The position numbers and the translations under genes are program-made. DNA of 64,000 bases from Saccharomonospora glauca K62 (GTDB lineage Bacteria > Actinomycetota > Actinomycetes > Mycobacteriales > Pseudonocardiaceae). Below are positions 26,198 to 33,966 of this stretch, piece after piece. Below the pieces are notes generated by a model that saw nothing but the letters and a program-made list of their open reading frames with translations, was not told the origin of the DNA and did no database searches. The stretch is from assembly GCF_000243395.2 (NCBI RefSeq), contig NZ_CM001484.1, forward strand, positions 4,295,450 through 4,359,449, read 5' to 3'. Each line of letters starts with the position of its first letter. Position 1 is the stretch's first letter.

Positions 26198-26890
26198 TCA
26201 CCGGGACGGCACGAACCGCAGGTGGGACCGCTGCCTCAACCGCAGCGCGAACGCGCCCGCGACGACGGCCAACAGCACCACCGTGCAAAGCGCTCCGTGC
26301 GCCAACCCCCGCAGCAGGTACGCCTCGTCCACGCCGTCGACCGCGTACGTGGCGATCTCCCGGCTGAACCAGAACGGCAGCATCTTGGCGAGCAGGGTCG
26401 TGGGATCGGCCATCATCTGCAGCCCGGTCACGGCGAGCAGGATGAGCGTCCCCTCCAGTTCCCTGGGGAACACGGCGCTGAGGGCGAGTCCGAAGGGAGC
26501 CGAGATCAGCACAGTGATGGCCATGATGAGCGCCACGGAGCCGTGCCGGACGCCGGACTGGTCCACCAGGATCAACACGAAGTACGGGGTCGAGAGCACG
26601 ACGCCCACGAGCCACAGCGCCCCGAGCCTGCCGAGGTAGAGGTGATGGCTGCGGTAGCCGGACAGGCGCAGTCGCGGCTCCAGCGACCTGCCGGAGTTCC
26701 CCGCGAACAGCGCGGCCGTGCTCAGCGCCCAGCCGAGGCCGAGGCAGACGAAACGGATCGACTGCCCGAGGTGATCCCCACGCCTGCTGAGATAGAACGC
26801 CAACGGCAACAGCAACAGGATCACCAACACCGAACGGCGCCGCAGCACCTCTCGCAATGCCATCTCGGCGACCGTGACGACCTTGTTCAC
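26198..26890 (-). CDS. ABC transporter permease
   Basis: 230 residues from GTG 26890, which overlaps the ATPase stop by 4 bp (GTGA). About six helices, including VLVILLLLPLAFYL, ALIMAITVLISAPFGLALS and GTLILLAVTGLQMM. ABC-2-like. Third gene of the PadR-ATPase-permease unit; likely an exporter whose substrate is unknown. Confidence 0.85.
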   Translation of the reverse strand: MNKVVTVAEMALREVLRRRSVLVILLLLPLAFYLSRRGDHLGQSIRFVCLGLGWALSTAALFAGNSGRSLEPRLRLSGYRSHHLYLGRLGALWLVGVVLSTPYFVLILVDQSGVRHGSVALIMAITVLISAPFGLALSAVFPRELEGTLILLAVTGLQMMADPTTLLAKMLPFWFSREIATYAVDGVDEAYLLRGLAHGALCTVVLLAVVAGAFALRLRQRSHLRFVPSR

Positions 26891-27714
26891 GCGACAGCCC
26901 TCCTAGCCGGGGTCAGATCGAGCACGGTGTCCACGCGGTCGAGCTGGCTCAGCAGGTGGGTCACCACCACGACGGCCTTGCCGGCGTCCCGCCATTCCCA
27001 CACGTGCTGCCAGAAGTCCAGATAGGACCCTCGGTCGAAGCCCTGGTACGGCTCGTCGAGCAACACGATGTCGGGGTCGCCGAGACCGGCGAGCACGAGA
27101 TTGAGTTTCTGCCGAGTACCGCCGGAGAGGTGACGTGCCTGATGCCCTCGCTCGGGTTGCCAACCCAGCTCCGCTGCCCTGCGACGCCCGGTGTCCGTGG
27201 CGCGGCGCCGGGTCAACCCGCGTCCGGCTCCGATGAGGACGAAGTGCTCGTCGGCCGACAGGAAGTCGGCCGTGCCGCCGTTCTGCGGGCAGTAGCCGAG
27301 CGTCCCGTAGGCCCGGACCTCACCGTCGTCGGCGCTCACCAGCCCGGCGCAGATACCGAGGAACGTGCTCTTGCCGCAGCCGTTGGCGCCGACGACGGCC
27401 ACGATCTGGCCCGCCCGCACCGTGAGGTCGACACCGGACAGCACCGTCCGGCGACGGTACTTCTTCGTGATGCCCCGGACGTCCAGCAGCACCCGGCCGG
27501 GCGGACGCCGCGTCCGGCCGATGCTGTCGACCACCACGTCGGCGTACGTCTGCGGGCTGCCGAACGACTGCACCGGCGGTTCCCCGCTGTCCTGCAGGTG
27601 GGTGGCGGTCTCGGCGACCACCTGCCGTAGGACGGGCGGCGCCACTCCTCGCCTTCGCAGCTCGTTCGCGAAAGCGGCGAGCCAGCCGTCGTACTGCGTC
27701 CTGCGCGTCGTCAT
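26887..27714 (-). CDS. ABC transporter ATPase with N-terminal HAAS-like region
   Basis: 275 residues from ATG 27714 (ATGA overlap with the PadR stop). Residues about 55-275 are an ABC ATPase: Walker A GANGCGKST, signature LSGGTRQKL, Walker B DIVLLDEPYQGFD, His VVVVTHLLSQ. The first 65 residues (LAAFANELRRRGVAPPVLRQ, then SFGSPQTYADVVV) are not part of the fold and resemble the HAAS signalling domain usually encoded next to PadR regulators. Signature RQKL and substitution of the Q-loop region are ordinary for this subfamily. Confidence 0.9.
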   Translation of the reverse strand: MTTRRTQYDGWLAAFANELRRRGVAPPVLRQVVAETATHLQDSGEPPVQSFGSPQTYADVVVDSIGRTRRPPGRVLLDVRGITKKYRRRTVLSGVDLTVRAGQIVAVVGANGCGKSTFLGICAGLVSADDGEVRAYGTLGYCPQNGGTADFLSADEHFVLIGAGRGLTRRRATDTGRRRAAELGWQPERGHQARHLSGGTRQKLNLVLAGLGDPDIVLLDEPYQGFDRGSYLDFWQHVWEWRDAGKAVVVVTHLLSQLDRVDTVLDLTPARRAVA

Positions 27715-28046
27715 CAGCGTCCTTTCCCCAGGATCGAGTCCACGCCGTGGCGGAAGGCGTGCCACTCCGCAGCGGCGTCCCGCAAGGCCACTTCGCCTGC
27801 CGGGGTGATCCGGTAGTACTTGCGGGCCGGACCGACGGTTCCCTCACGCCACGTCGCGGTGATCAACCCTCGGCGTTCGAGGCGCAACAGCAGCGGGTAC
27901 AGCGTGCCCCCCTTGATGGCGCCCAGTCCGGCCTCCTCCAGCGCGGCGGCGAGCTCGTACCCGTACGACTCCCGGCGCCGCACCAGCGCCAGCACACACA
28001 GCTCCAACACGGCGCGTAACCACTGAGCCCGTCGATCGTGCTGCAC
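27714..28046 (-). CDS. PadR-family transcriptional regulator
   Basis: 110 residues from GTG 28046. Winged helix with YGYELAAALEEAGLGAIKGGTLYPLLLRLERRGLI and the wing EGTVGPARKYYRIT (only family-typical parts quoted). First gene of a three-gene unit with 4-bp overlaps to the ATPase and permease. Two palindromes just upstream are probable autoregulatory sites. Confidence 0.92.
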   Translation of the reverse strand: MQHDRRAQWLRAVLELCVLALVRRRESYGYELAAALEEAGLGAIKGGTLYPLLLRLERRGLITATWREGTVGPARKYYRITPAGEVALRDAAAEWHAFRHGVDSILGKGR

Positions 28047-28065
28047 GGGCGTGAACGGTAACAGC

Positions 28066-28092
28066 AGACTAAGTAGTCTCGCTACCTAGTAG
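28066..28092. promoter_or_regulatory. Probable PadR operator (two adjacent dyads)
   Basis: Perfect inverted repeat AGACTA-AG-TAGTCT (28066-28079), then CTAC-CTA-GTAG (28082-28092). They lie 20-46 bp before the PadR start, where promoter elements should be. Adjacent dyads would let two PadR dimers bind. Confidence 0.6.
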
Positions 28093-28102
28093 GCCCGAAG
28101 AA

Positions 28103-28130
28103 AGCCATCCCGCCCTCGGACGGGATGGCT
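28103..28130 (-). terminator. glnR terminator
   Basis: Perfect 10-bp stem AGCCATCCCG / CGGGATGGCT with an 8-nt loop, beginning 17 bp after the glnR stop on the minus strand. It separates glnR from the PadR operon. Confidence 0.75.
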
Positions 28131-28146
28131 CGACGGTCTCGTGGCG

Positions 28147-28884
28147 TCAGCGGGAGGCCAGCTCCCGATCCCGAGCCACCCCTTCGGTGAGCTCGGACGC
28201 CTTCGTGGTTTTCGGGCGTTCGAACTTGTACCCGACGTTGCGCACCGTGCCGATCAGCTGCTCGTGCTCGGGGCCGAGCTTGGCACGCAAGCGGCGGACG
28301 TGGACGTCGACCGTGCGCGTCCCGCCGAAGAAGTCGTACCCCCATACTTCCTGGAGCAGCTGTGCCCTGGTGAACACGCGCCCCGCGTGCTGCGCGAGGT
28401 ACTTCAGCAGCTCGAACTCCTTGTAGGTCAGTTCGAGCGCCCGCCTGCGCAGCCGCGCCGTGTAGGTGGCCTCGTCGATCACCAGATCGCCCACCCGCAA
28501 TTCGGTACCGGCCGTAGCCGACGCGCTCTCGCGGGTGGTGACCAGCCTCAGGCGGGCGTCCAGCTCCGCGGGCCCGGCGGTGGGGAGCACAATGTCATCG
28601 GTGCGCCATTCCGAGCTCACGGCCACGAGTCCGCCCTCGCCCACCACGGCGATCACCGGCGTGGAGTTGTCCGCCTCGCCGGCACCCTTCAACAGGCGGC
28701 ACAGGCTCTTGGCCGACGCCAGGTCGCTACGAGCGTCGACGACGACGACGTCGAGGTGTCCCGCGTCCAGGAGGGCGGTGACCTCGGGTGCGCGTACCCG
28801 TACCGTATGCGGCAGCAGCTCAAGTGAGGGAAGAACGGAGGTGGCTCGCTGTTCCGGGGTCAACATCAACAGGTCCAGGCTCAT
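28147..28884 (-). CDS. glnR: Nitrogen regulator GlnR (OmpR-type orphan response regulator)
   Basis: 245 residues from ATG 28884, preceded by GAGG. The atypical receiver ([55 protein letters not shown]) lacks the full phosphorylation pocket, as in known GlnR proteins. The DNA-binding domain [40 protein letters not shown] and [10 protein letters not shown] is nearly identical to GlnR of mycobacteria and Amycolatopsis. It controls nitrogen assimilation genes. No kinase gene is adjacent, as expected. Divergent from lmeA. Confidence 0.93.
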   Translation of the reverse strand: MSLDLLMLTPEQRATSVLPSLELLPHTVRVRAPEVTALLDAGHLDVVVVDARSDLASAKSLCRLLKGAGEADNSTPVIAVVGEGGLVAVSSEWRTDDIVLPTAGPAELDARLRLVTTRESASATAGTELRVGDLVIDEATYTARLRRRALELTYKEFELLKYLAQHAGRVFTRAQLLQEVWGYDFFGGTRTVDVHVRRLRAKLGPEHEQLIGTVRNVGYKFERPKTTKASELTEGVARDRELASR

Positions 28885-29009
28885 CGCCACCACCTCGCAC
28901 GACAGGCTTTCCACCGAACACCGAAACGATGTCTCGGTTCAATCGAGAATAGTGTCGCCTTCCACGGCCACAGGGGTTCTGGAACCGGCGTCACACCAAT
29001 TCGGGTTCG

Positions 29010-29912
29010 GTGAAACATGCTTTTAACAGAACGGATGTGATCGTGGACACCGCGGTAACACAAACGGCGCAGTCGGACGGAACGAGGAGCCGGCGTCGAG
29101 TGAAGCGCATCGTGATCGTGCTGGTCGTACTCGTGGGGCTGCTCGTGGGCGCCGACTTCGCGGCGGCCGCCTTCGCCGAGCACACCGTGTCGCAAAAGGC
29201 TCGCGAACAACTCGAACTGAGCCAGGACCCCGCGGTCGAGATCCACGGTTTTCCGTTCGCCACTCAGGCTTTGTCCGGCGAATACGATCACATCGACATC
29301 AGCGCCGACGGAGTACGGGTGGACCCGTTGCGGGACGTCTCCGTGCGCGCGGATCTTTACGACGTCACCGCCCCGATCTCCGATCTCACGTCGGGAAACG
29401 TCGACAACATCAAGATCGGCAGGCTCGCGGGGGAAATCACGCTCAAGGCCAGCGACATCGCTCGGGTGGCGCCGCTGACGAACATCGACGACCTGCGCAT
29501 CGAACCGTCCTCGAAGGCGTACGTGCTCCACGGCGAGGGCGTCGACGAGGAGCAGGCGGCGCAGATCGAGCAGGACAGTGACGAGTCGACCGCGGGAGTA
29601 CGGCTGTCCGGCAAGGTCGACGTCGCGGGCGAACGCATCGAGATCTTCGCCTTCGCGATGATCGAGCTCGACGGCACCGTCATCCGCATCACGCCGCACC
29701 GCCTCCAGTTCGGCAACGACCGCGAGACCACCGTCGTGCCGGAGGCAGTGCAGAAGGCACTGCTGCCGACCTTCGAGGCCGACATCAACGCCGGCGACAT
29801 GCCGTTCACGGTGACCCCCACCGCCATCAGGGTCGACTCGGGCTCCCTGACCCTGCACGGCGAGGCGGAGAACGTCACGTTCGCCAACGTCTCCGGCGCG
29901 TTCGGCGGGTGA
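29010..29912 (+). CDS. lmeA: LmeA-like phospholipid-binding protein (DUF2993)
   Basis: 300 residues with a cytoplasmic N terminus, one helix (IVIVLVVLVGLLVGADF) and an external DUF2993 domain: VEIHGFPFATQALSGEYDHI, KIGRLAGEITLKASDIARV, VTPTAIRVDSGSLTLHGEA. The mycobacterial counterpart LmeA takes part in lipomannan elongation and sits at the same place beside glnR. Start uncertain: GTG 29010 is used, GTG 29037 is also possible; neither has a strong ribosome binding site. Confidence 0.85.
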   Translation: MKHAFNRTDVIVDTAVTQTAQSDGTRSRRRVKRIVIVLVVLVGLLVGADFAAAAFAEHTVSQKAREQLELSQDPAVEIHGFPFATQALSGEYDHIDISADGVRVDPLRDVSVRADLYDVTAPISDLTSGNVDNIKIGRLAGEITLKASDIARVAPLTNIDDLRIEPSSKAYVLHGEGVDEEQAAQIEQDSDESTAGVRLSGKVDVAGERIEIFAFAMIELDGTVIRITPHRLQFGNDRETTVVPEAVQKALLPTFEADINAGDMPFTVTPTAIRVDSGSLTLHGEAENVTFANVSGAFGG

Positions 29913-29919
29913 GCGACCC

Positions 29920-30348
29920 ATGACCGGAATCCTCGTGCTCGTGGGCACGCTCCTCGTCGGCGCGCTCGCGGGCACGGGGCTGTCCCTACGCAACGGGAGG
30001 ATCCGCCGCCCCGCCATGGCTTCCGACTCGACGCCCCCACCCACCCCCGTCGCCGACGCGCTCGTTCCCGGCGCGGTGACGCTCGTCCAACTGTCGACCA
30101 CGTTCTGCGCGCCTTGCCGTCACACGCGGGCGGTGCTGTCGCGGATCGCCGAGAGCACGGCCGGGGTCGCGCACGTGGAGTTCGACATCGCCGACCGGCC
30201 TCAGCTCGCCGAGGACCTGCGGGTCATGCGCACCCCCACCACGATCGCCTTCGACGACAAGGGCACCGAACTGCTGCGAATCGGCGGGGTACCGAAGCTC
30301 GACGCGCTCCGCGCCGCCTTGGCCCCCCACGTTCGTCTCACAGACTGA
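29920..30348 (+). CDS. Membrane-anchored thioredoxin-like protein
   Basis: 142 residues. An N-terminal helix (ILVLVGTLLVGALAGTGLSL) is followed by a thioredoxin fold with active site TFCAPCRHT, cis-Pro in RTPTT and IADRPQLAEDLRV. The CAPC motif and anchor suggest a thiol oxidoreductase facing the outside, though the Arg-rich segment after the helix makes cytoplasmic orientation possible. A thioredoxin gene follows lmeA in M. tuberculosis as well (thiX). Confidence 0.88.
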   Translation: MTGILVLVGTLLVGALAGTGLSLRNGRIRRPAMASDSTPPPTPVADALVPGAVTLVQLSTTFCAPCRHTRAVLSRIAESTAGVAHVEFDIADRPQLAEDLRVMRTPTTIAFDDKGTELLRIGGVPKLDALRAALAPHVRLTD

Positions 30349-30389
30349 ACGCCGTTTCCGGAGCGGTATCGCCTGAGTACGCTGAGCGC

Positions 30390-30509
30390 GTGACCAGGCT
30401 GCCTCTCTACCTCCTGACGCAACGGCGCGCCGTCGACCTGTGCCGCGTGCGGAGCAGCCTGTGTCCGTCCGACAGCACGGAGGGAAATCGGCCGACGTAC
30501 TGGAGGTGA
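30390..30509 (+). CDS. Cysteine-type leader peptide upstream of sulfur operon
   Basis: 39 codons from GTG 30390. TACGCT (30378-30383) ends 6 nt before the GTG, so it is a leaderless short frame. The peptide contains LLTQRRAVDLCRVRSSLC, matching the putative leader-peptide family found before actinobacterial sulfur genes (pattern RRxVDLxRVxSxLC). Its TGA (30507-30509) is one base before the next ATG, and its last codons form the GGAGG ribosome binding site of that gene. Such leaderless Cys-containing frames act as cysteine-responsive attenuators in mycobacteria; the same role is inferred here from the two Cys codons and the overlap. Confidence 0.75.
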   Translation: MTRLPLYLLTQRRAVDLCRVRSSLCPSDSTEGNRPTYWR

Positions 30510-30510
30510 C

Positions 30511-30945
30511 ATGTCCGCAGAGGCATCCGTGGACCCTCGTGGCCCCCGGTTCGCGGCTGCGATCACCACAGTCGTCCTCGCGATCGTGCTGGTCAGCGGA
30601 TGGTGGCCGCTGCTGGCCTTCCAGACCGTGGTGTTCGCCCTCGGTGCTTTCGGTGGACTTCGCATGGCCCCGTATTCGGTGCTCTACCGCGTGCTGATCG
30701 CCCCCAGACTGCGACCGACGACCGAACGTGAGGACGCCGCGCCGCTGCGTTTTGCCCAGGGGGTCGGATTCGGGTTCGCCCTCGTCGGGGTCGTCGGCTA
30801 CGTGACCGGGATTCCCGCGGTAGCGCTGACCGCCACGGCGTTCGCTCTGCTCGCCGCGTTCCTCAACGCGGCGTTCGACTTCTGTCTCGGCTGCGAGGTG
30901 TATCCGCTGCTGCGGCGGGTCACACCACGAGACAAGCGCGCATAA
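30511..30945 (+). CDS. DUF4395 membrane protein
   Basis: 144 residues with three or four helices (AITTVVLAIVLVSGWW, LLAFQTVVFALGAFGGL, GFGFALVGVVGYVTGI, LTATAFALLAAFLNAAF) and the family's FCLGCEVYPLL signature, where two Cys lie near the membrane. DUF4395 proteins are commonly encoded beside rhodanese-type sulfurtransferases, as here. A role in thiosulfate or sulfane sulfur handling is inferred. The ATG has GGAGG at ideal spacing, supplied by the leader peptide frame. Confidence 0.88.
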   Translation: MSAEASVDPRGPRFAAAITTVVLAIVLVSGWWPLLAFQTVVFALGAFGGLRMAPYSVLYRVLIAPRLRPTTEREDAAPLRFAQGVGFGFALVGVVGYVTGIPAVALTATAFALLAAFLNAAFDFCLGCEVYPLLRRVTPRDKRA

Positions 30946-31006
30946 GGCGTCCGTAGAGGCAACCCGGTCATTTTCGTTTTGTCGATGGAAGAAAGTGAGT
31001 GCCGCC

Positions 31007-31846
31007 ATGAGCCGTGAAGACGTGCTGGTCACCACCCAGTGGGCCGAGGAGAACCTCGGCACGCAGGGAGTCGTGTTCGTCGAGGTCGACGAGGACACCA
31101 CCGCCTACGACGGCGGCCACATTCCGGGCGCCGTCAAGATCGACTGGAAGAACGAGCTCCAGGACCCCGTACGGCGAGACTTCGTCGACCGCGAGGGCTT
31201 CGAGAAGCTGCTGTCGGAGAAGGGCATCGCCAACGACGACCTGGTGATCCTCTACGGCGGCAACAACAACTGGTTCGCGGCGTACGCCTACTGGTACTTC
31301 AAGCTGTACGGCCACGAGAAGGTGAAGCTGCTCGACGGCGGCCGCAAGAAGTGGGAGCTCGACGGTCGTCCCCTGTCCACCGACCCGGTGACCCGCGAGC
31401 GCACGGACTACAAGGCCAAGGAGCAGGACCGCTCGCTGCGCGCGTTCCGTGACGAGGTCGTGGACGCCATCAACAAGAAGAACCTCGTGGACGTCCGCTC
31501 GCCCGACGAGTTCTCGGGCAAGCTGCTCGCCCCGGCCCACCTGCCGCAGGAGGCGGCCCAGCGCGCGGGCCACATCCCCAGCGCGATCAACGTGCCGTGG
31601 TCGAAGGCGGCCAACGAGGACGGCACCTTCAAGTCCGTCGAGGAGCTCGAACAGCTCTACAAGGAGGCGGGCCTGGACACCTCCAAGCCCACCATCGCGT
31701 ACTGCCGCATCGGTGAGCGTTCCAGCCACACGTGGTTCGCGCTGCACGAGCTGCTCGGCCTTGAGGACGTGAAGAACTACGACGGTTCGTGGACGGAGTA
31801 CGGCTCGCTGGTCGGCGTGCCGGTGGAGACGGGAGAGCGGCGATGA
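31007..31846 (+). CDS. Thiosulfate sulfurtransferase (rhodanese), CysA2-like
   Basis: 279 residues, two rhodanese domains. The start at ATG 31007 matches the family; a GTG at 30995 has a slightly better-placed GGAAG and is possible. The inactive N domain includes ILYGGNNNWFAAYAYWYF; the active loop is CRIGERSSHTW with the catalytic Cys near residue 231. Very close to mycobacterial CysA2/CysA3. Transfers sulfane sulfur from thiosulfate to thiol acceptors. Overlaps the DUF1416 gene by 4 bp (ATGA). Confidence 0.94.
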   Translation: MSREDVLVTTQWAEENLGTQGVVFVEVDEDTTAYDGGHIPGAVKIDWKNELQDPVRRDFVDREGFEKLLSEKGIANDDLVILYGGNNNWFAAYAYWYFKLYGHEKVKLLDGGRKKWELDGRPLSTDPVTRERTDYKAKEQDRSLRAFRDEVVDAINKKNLVDVRSPDEFSGKLLAPAHLPQEAAQRAGHIPSAINVPWSKAANEDGTFKSVEELEQLYKEAGLDTSKPTIAYCRIGERSSHTWFALHELLGLEDVKNYDGSWTEYGSLVGVPVETGERR

Positions 31847-32148
31847 CGGACGGCTGCGGAGCGCCGGTACAGACGGCCCTGTCCGACGACGAGGACACTC
31901 GCGGACAGGTCGTGGTAGCGGGCAAGGTCACCGGCGCGGGCGGCCCGGTCGGCGGCGCGTACGTGCGCCTGCTCGACTCGGCGGGTGAGTTCACGGGCGA
32001 GGTCCAGGCGTCACCGGAGGGGGACTTCCGGTTCTACGCCGCGCCGGGTACGTGGACGGTACGCGCGCTGCATGCCTCGGGCAACGGCGAGGCCAGTGTC
32101 CGGGCCGACGGGCCCGGCGTGCACCGGGTGGCCGTCACCGTCGCCTGA
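31843..32148 (+). CDS. DUF1416 protein (SseC-like)
   Basis: 101 residues. MTDGCGAPVQTALSDD start with a Cys at residue 5, then a small beta-sandwich-like domain (VVVAGKVTGAGGPVGGAYVRL, GDFRFYAAPGTWTVRALH). This is the SseC family that accompanies CysA2-type sulfurtransferases in actinobacteria; biochemical role unproven. Translationally coupled to the sulfurtransferase; last gene of the sulfur operon. Confidence 0.92.
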   Translation: MTDGCGAPVQTALSDDEDTRGQVVVAGKVTGAGGPVGGAYVRLLDSAGEFTGEVQASPEGDFRFYAAPGTWTVRALHASGNGEASVRADGPGVHRVAVTVA

Positions 32149-32161
32149 GAAATCGTCCCGC

Positions 32162-32193
32162 GAGGCCACCCCACCGCACGGTGGGGTGGCCTC
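32162..32193 (+). terminator. Terminator of the sulfur operon
   Basis: GAGGCCACCCCACC pairs with GGTGGGGTGGCCTC, a perfect 14-bp stem with a 4-nt loop, 13 bp after the DUF1416 stop. Confidence 0.85.
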
Positions 32194-32259
32194 GTGCTGT
32201 GTCGGGGCTCTCAGGGGCCGGACACGTCCCGGACCGGGTCAGCGGGTTATCCTTCCGCC

Positions 32260-32355
32260 GTGGAGTTCATCTTTACGACCCTGATGGTGTTGATCGTCAT
32301 CGCGTCCGTGTGGTTCAGCGCCTACGTGGTGTACCGCCTGTACGCCGACAACTGA
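32260..32355 (+). CDS. 31-residue single-helix membrane protein
   Basis: A 31-codon frame from GTG 32260. The peptide is one hydrophobic helix (FTTLMVLIVIASVWFSAYVV) with an acidic residue before it and RLYADN after it, a plausible small membrane protein. TATCCT (32248-32253) ends exactly 6 nt before the GTG, the same leaderless layout as neighbouring genes. It lies alone between the sulfur operon terminator and the nitrobindin-like gene. Function unknown; too short for standard annotation. Confidence 0.6.
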   Translation: MEFIFTTLMVLIVIASVWFSAYVVYRLYADN

Positions 32356-32443
32356 CACCTTTGACGAGAACACCGGCCGACACCGACCGGGGCCTCCCGG
32401 TCGCCATCGACCGAACGCCGAGACAGCGAGCCACGACGACGTC

Positions 32444-33058
32444 ATGACAAGCGGCGACGACGCTATCCGAGCTGCCGCGGAGCGAGCCGAGAAGACCGCC
32501 CACCGCAACCTGCCGCAGTTCGACGACCTGCCCATTGCCGGTGACACCGCGAACCTGCGCGAGGGAGCCGGGCTCGACGACGCCTGTCTCGCGCTGCTCC
32601 CGCTCGTCGGGGTCTGGCGCGGTGAGGGCGAGGTCAGCTACCCCACGCTGGACCGCACGTACCGATTCGCCCAGCAACTCACCATCGCCCACGACGGCAG
32701 GCCCTTCCTCTACCACGAGTCGCGCACCTGGCTGCTCGACGACGACGGCGGCATACTGCGGCTGGCCGCGCGGGAGACGGGCTGGTGGCGCCCGCAACCC
32801 GACGACACCATCGAGCTGTTGCTCTCCCACTCCACGGGCATCGTCGAGCTCTACTACGGCAGGCCCAGGAATCAGAAGGCGTGGGAACTCGGCACCGACG
32901 CCGTGGTGCGCTCGGCCAGCGCCAAGGAGGTCACGGCGGCCAAGCGCTTGTACGGCCTCGTCAACAACGGCGACCTCGGCTGGGTCGAGGAACGCGCCAT
33001 GATGGGGCAGCCGATGGCCCCGCACGCCTCCGCCGTGCTTCAGCGCGTGGTCGGCTGA
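32444..33058 (+). CDS. Nitrobindin/FABP-family beta-barrel protein
   Basis: 204 residues. The GVWRGEGEVSYPT motif (GxWxGxG) opens the barrel, and the heme-type nitrobindin framework continues with YRFAQQLTIAHDGRPFLYHESRTW, ETGWWRP and a C-terminal strand ASAVLQRV (motifs quoted in part). It corresponds to the mycobacterial FABP-like protein at the same locus (Rv0813c, from memory). Whether heme is bound depends on a C-terminal His; PHASAVL offers one. A lipid or heme-NO role is possible. Confidence 0.88.
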   Translation: MTSGDDAIRAAAERAEKTAHRNLPQFDDLPIAGDTANLREGAGLDDACLALLPLVGVWRGEGEVSYPTLDRTYRFAQQLTIAHDGRPFLYHESRTWLLDDDGGILRLAARETGWWRPQPDDTIELLLSHSTGIVELYYGRPRNQKAWELGTDAVVRSASAKEVTAAKRLYGLVNNGDLGWVEERAMMGQPMAPHASAVLQRVVG

Positions 33059-33068
33059 GCACCCTCAC

Positions 33069-33917
33069 TCACGCGTACAGCGCTTCGTAGGCCTCGCACA
33101 GCTCCCGGTGCAGCGCCGTGGAATCGGGCAGCCGGATGCCGTCGAGCGTGTGCACCCTCGTCACCTTCCGCACCGACGACGCGAGGAACACCCCGTCGGC
33201 GGACGACAGCTCCGCGGCCGGGATGTTCTCCACCTTCACCCCCCAGCCCACGGCCTCGGCGGCTCGGAAGACGGCCCGCTGGGTGGTTCCCGGCAGGATG
33301 CCGACCGTGGGCGGCGGCGTGTAGAGCGTGTGGTCCCTCACCACGATCACGGTCGACGTCGGCCCTTCCAGCACCGAACCGTCGGTCGTCGTGAAGATGA
33401 CGTCGTCGGCCCCGCGGCGTTCCGCCTCGCGCAACGCGGCGAGGTTCACCGCGTACGACAGCGTCTTGGCACCGAGGAGCAACCACGGTGCGCGCTCGGC
33501 GATGTCCGGGCCGTACCCCCGGTTCAGCAGCGCCACCGCGATGCCCTCGTCCCTGGCCTTCTTGATCTTCTCGTCGATCTCCATGCCCAGCGCGTAGCAG
33601 AACGGCTCGGCGTCCGGGTCGCCCTCCGAGCCGCGCGTGTAGACGAGTTTGACGGCGATCTCCGAGGACCCCCGCCAGTTGTCGATCACCTGCTGCACGG
33701 CGCCTTCCCACGCCGCCAGGTCGGGCTCGGGGAGATCGAGCATGGCGGCCGACCGGGCGAGCCGGTCGAGGTGCGGTCCCAGCTCCCTGGGTTTGCCGTC
33801 CACGACAAGAACCGTTTCGAAGATGCCGTCACCGCGAAGCACTCCGGTGTTGTCCACCCGGACGTACGGTTGAGCGGGGTCTCCGAGGGAACCGTCGAGA
33901 AAGGCCAGTACGCGCAT
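33069..33917 (-). CDS. Class IV aminotransferase / aminodeoxychorismate lyase-like
   Basis: 282 residues, PLP fold type IV. GDGIFETVLVVDGKPRELGPHLDRL, the Lys region KTLSYAVNLAALREAERRGADD and TTDGSVLEGPTSTVIVV, then TVGILPGTTQRAV (quoted in part) match the family. The reaction is either 4-amino-4-deoxychorismate to 4-aminobenzoate plus pyruvate, or a branched-chain amino acid transamination; the neighbouring folate-type YgfZ gene favours the former slightly. TACGGT ends 6 nt before the ATG (minus), so it appears leaderless. Confidence 0.88.
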   Translation of the reverse strand: MRVLAFLDGSLGDPAQPYVRVDNTGVLRGDGIFETVLVVDGKPRELGPHLDRLARSAAMLDLPEPDLAAWEGAVQQVIDNWRGSSEIAVKLVYTRGSEGDPDAEPFCYALGMEIDEKIKKARDEGIAVALLNRGYGPDIAERAPWLLLGAKTLSYAVNLAALREAERRGADDVIFTTTDGSVLEGPTSTVIVVRDHTLYTPPPTVGILPGTTQRAVFRAAEAVGWGVKVENIPAAELSSADGVFLASSVRKVTRVHTLDGIRLPDSTALHRELCEAYEALYA

Positions 33918-33966
33918 GGAACCACCGTACTCACCGACCGTGGGCGGTCCAGCCTACGATCGGGGC
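33918..33966. promoter_or_regulatory. Compact divergent promoter with two leaderless starts
   Basis: Only 49 bp separates the two start codons. The minus-strand -10 TACGGT occupies 33924-33929 and the plus-strand -10 TACGAT 33955-33960, each 6 nt from its start codon. The -35 region of each promoter must overlap the other promoter's -10, so RNA polymerase can hardly occupy both at once. Confidence 0.6.

Noticed and set aside
30114-30389. Longer frame upstream of the leader peptide
   Set aside because: Overlaps the thioredoxin gene out of frame and crosses the TACGCT promoter box.
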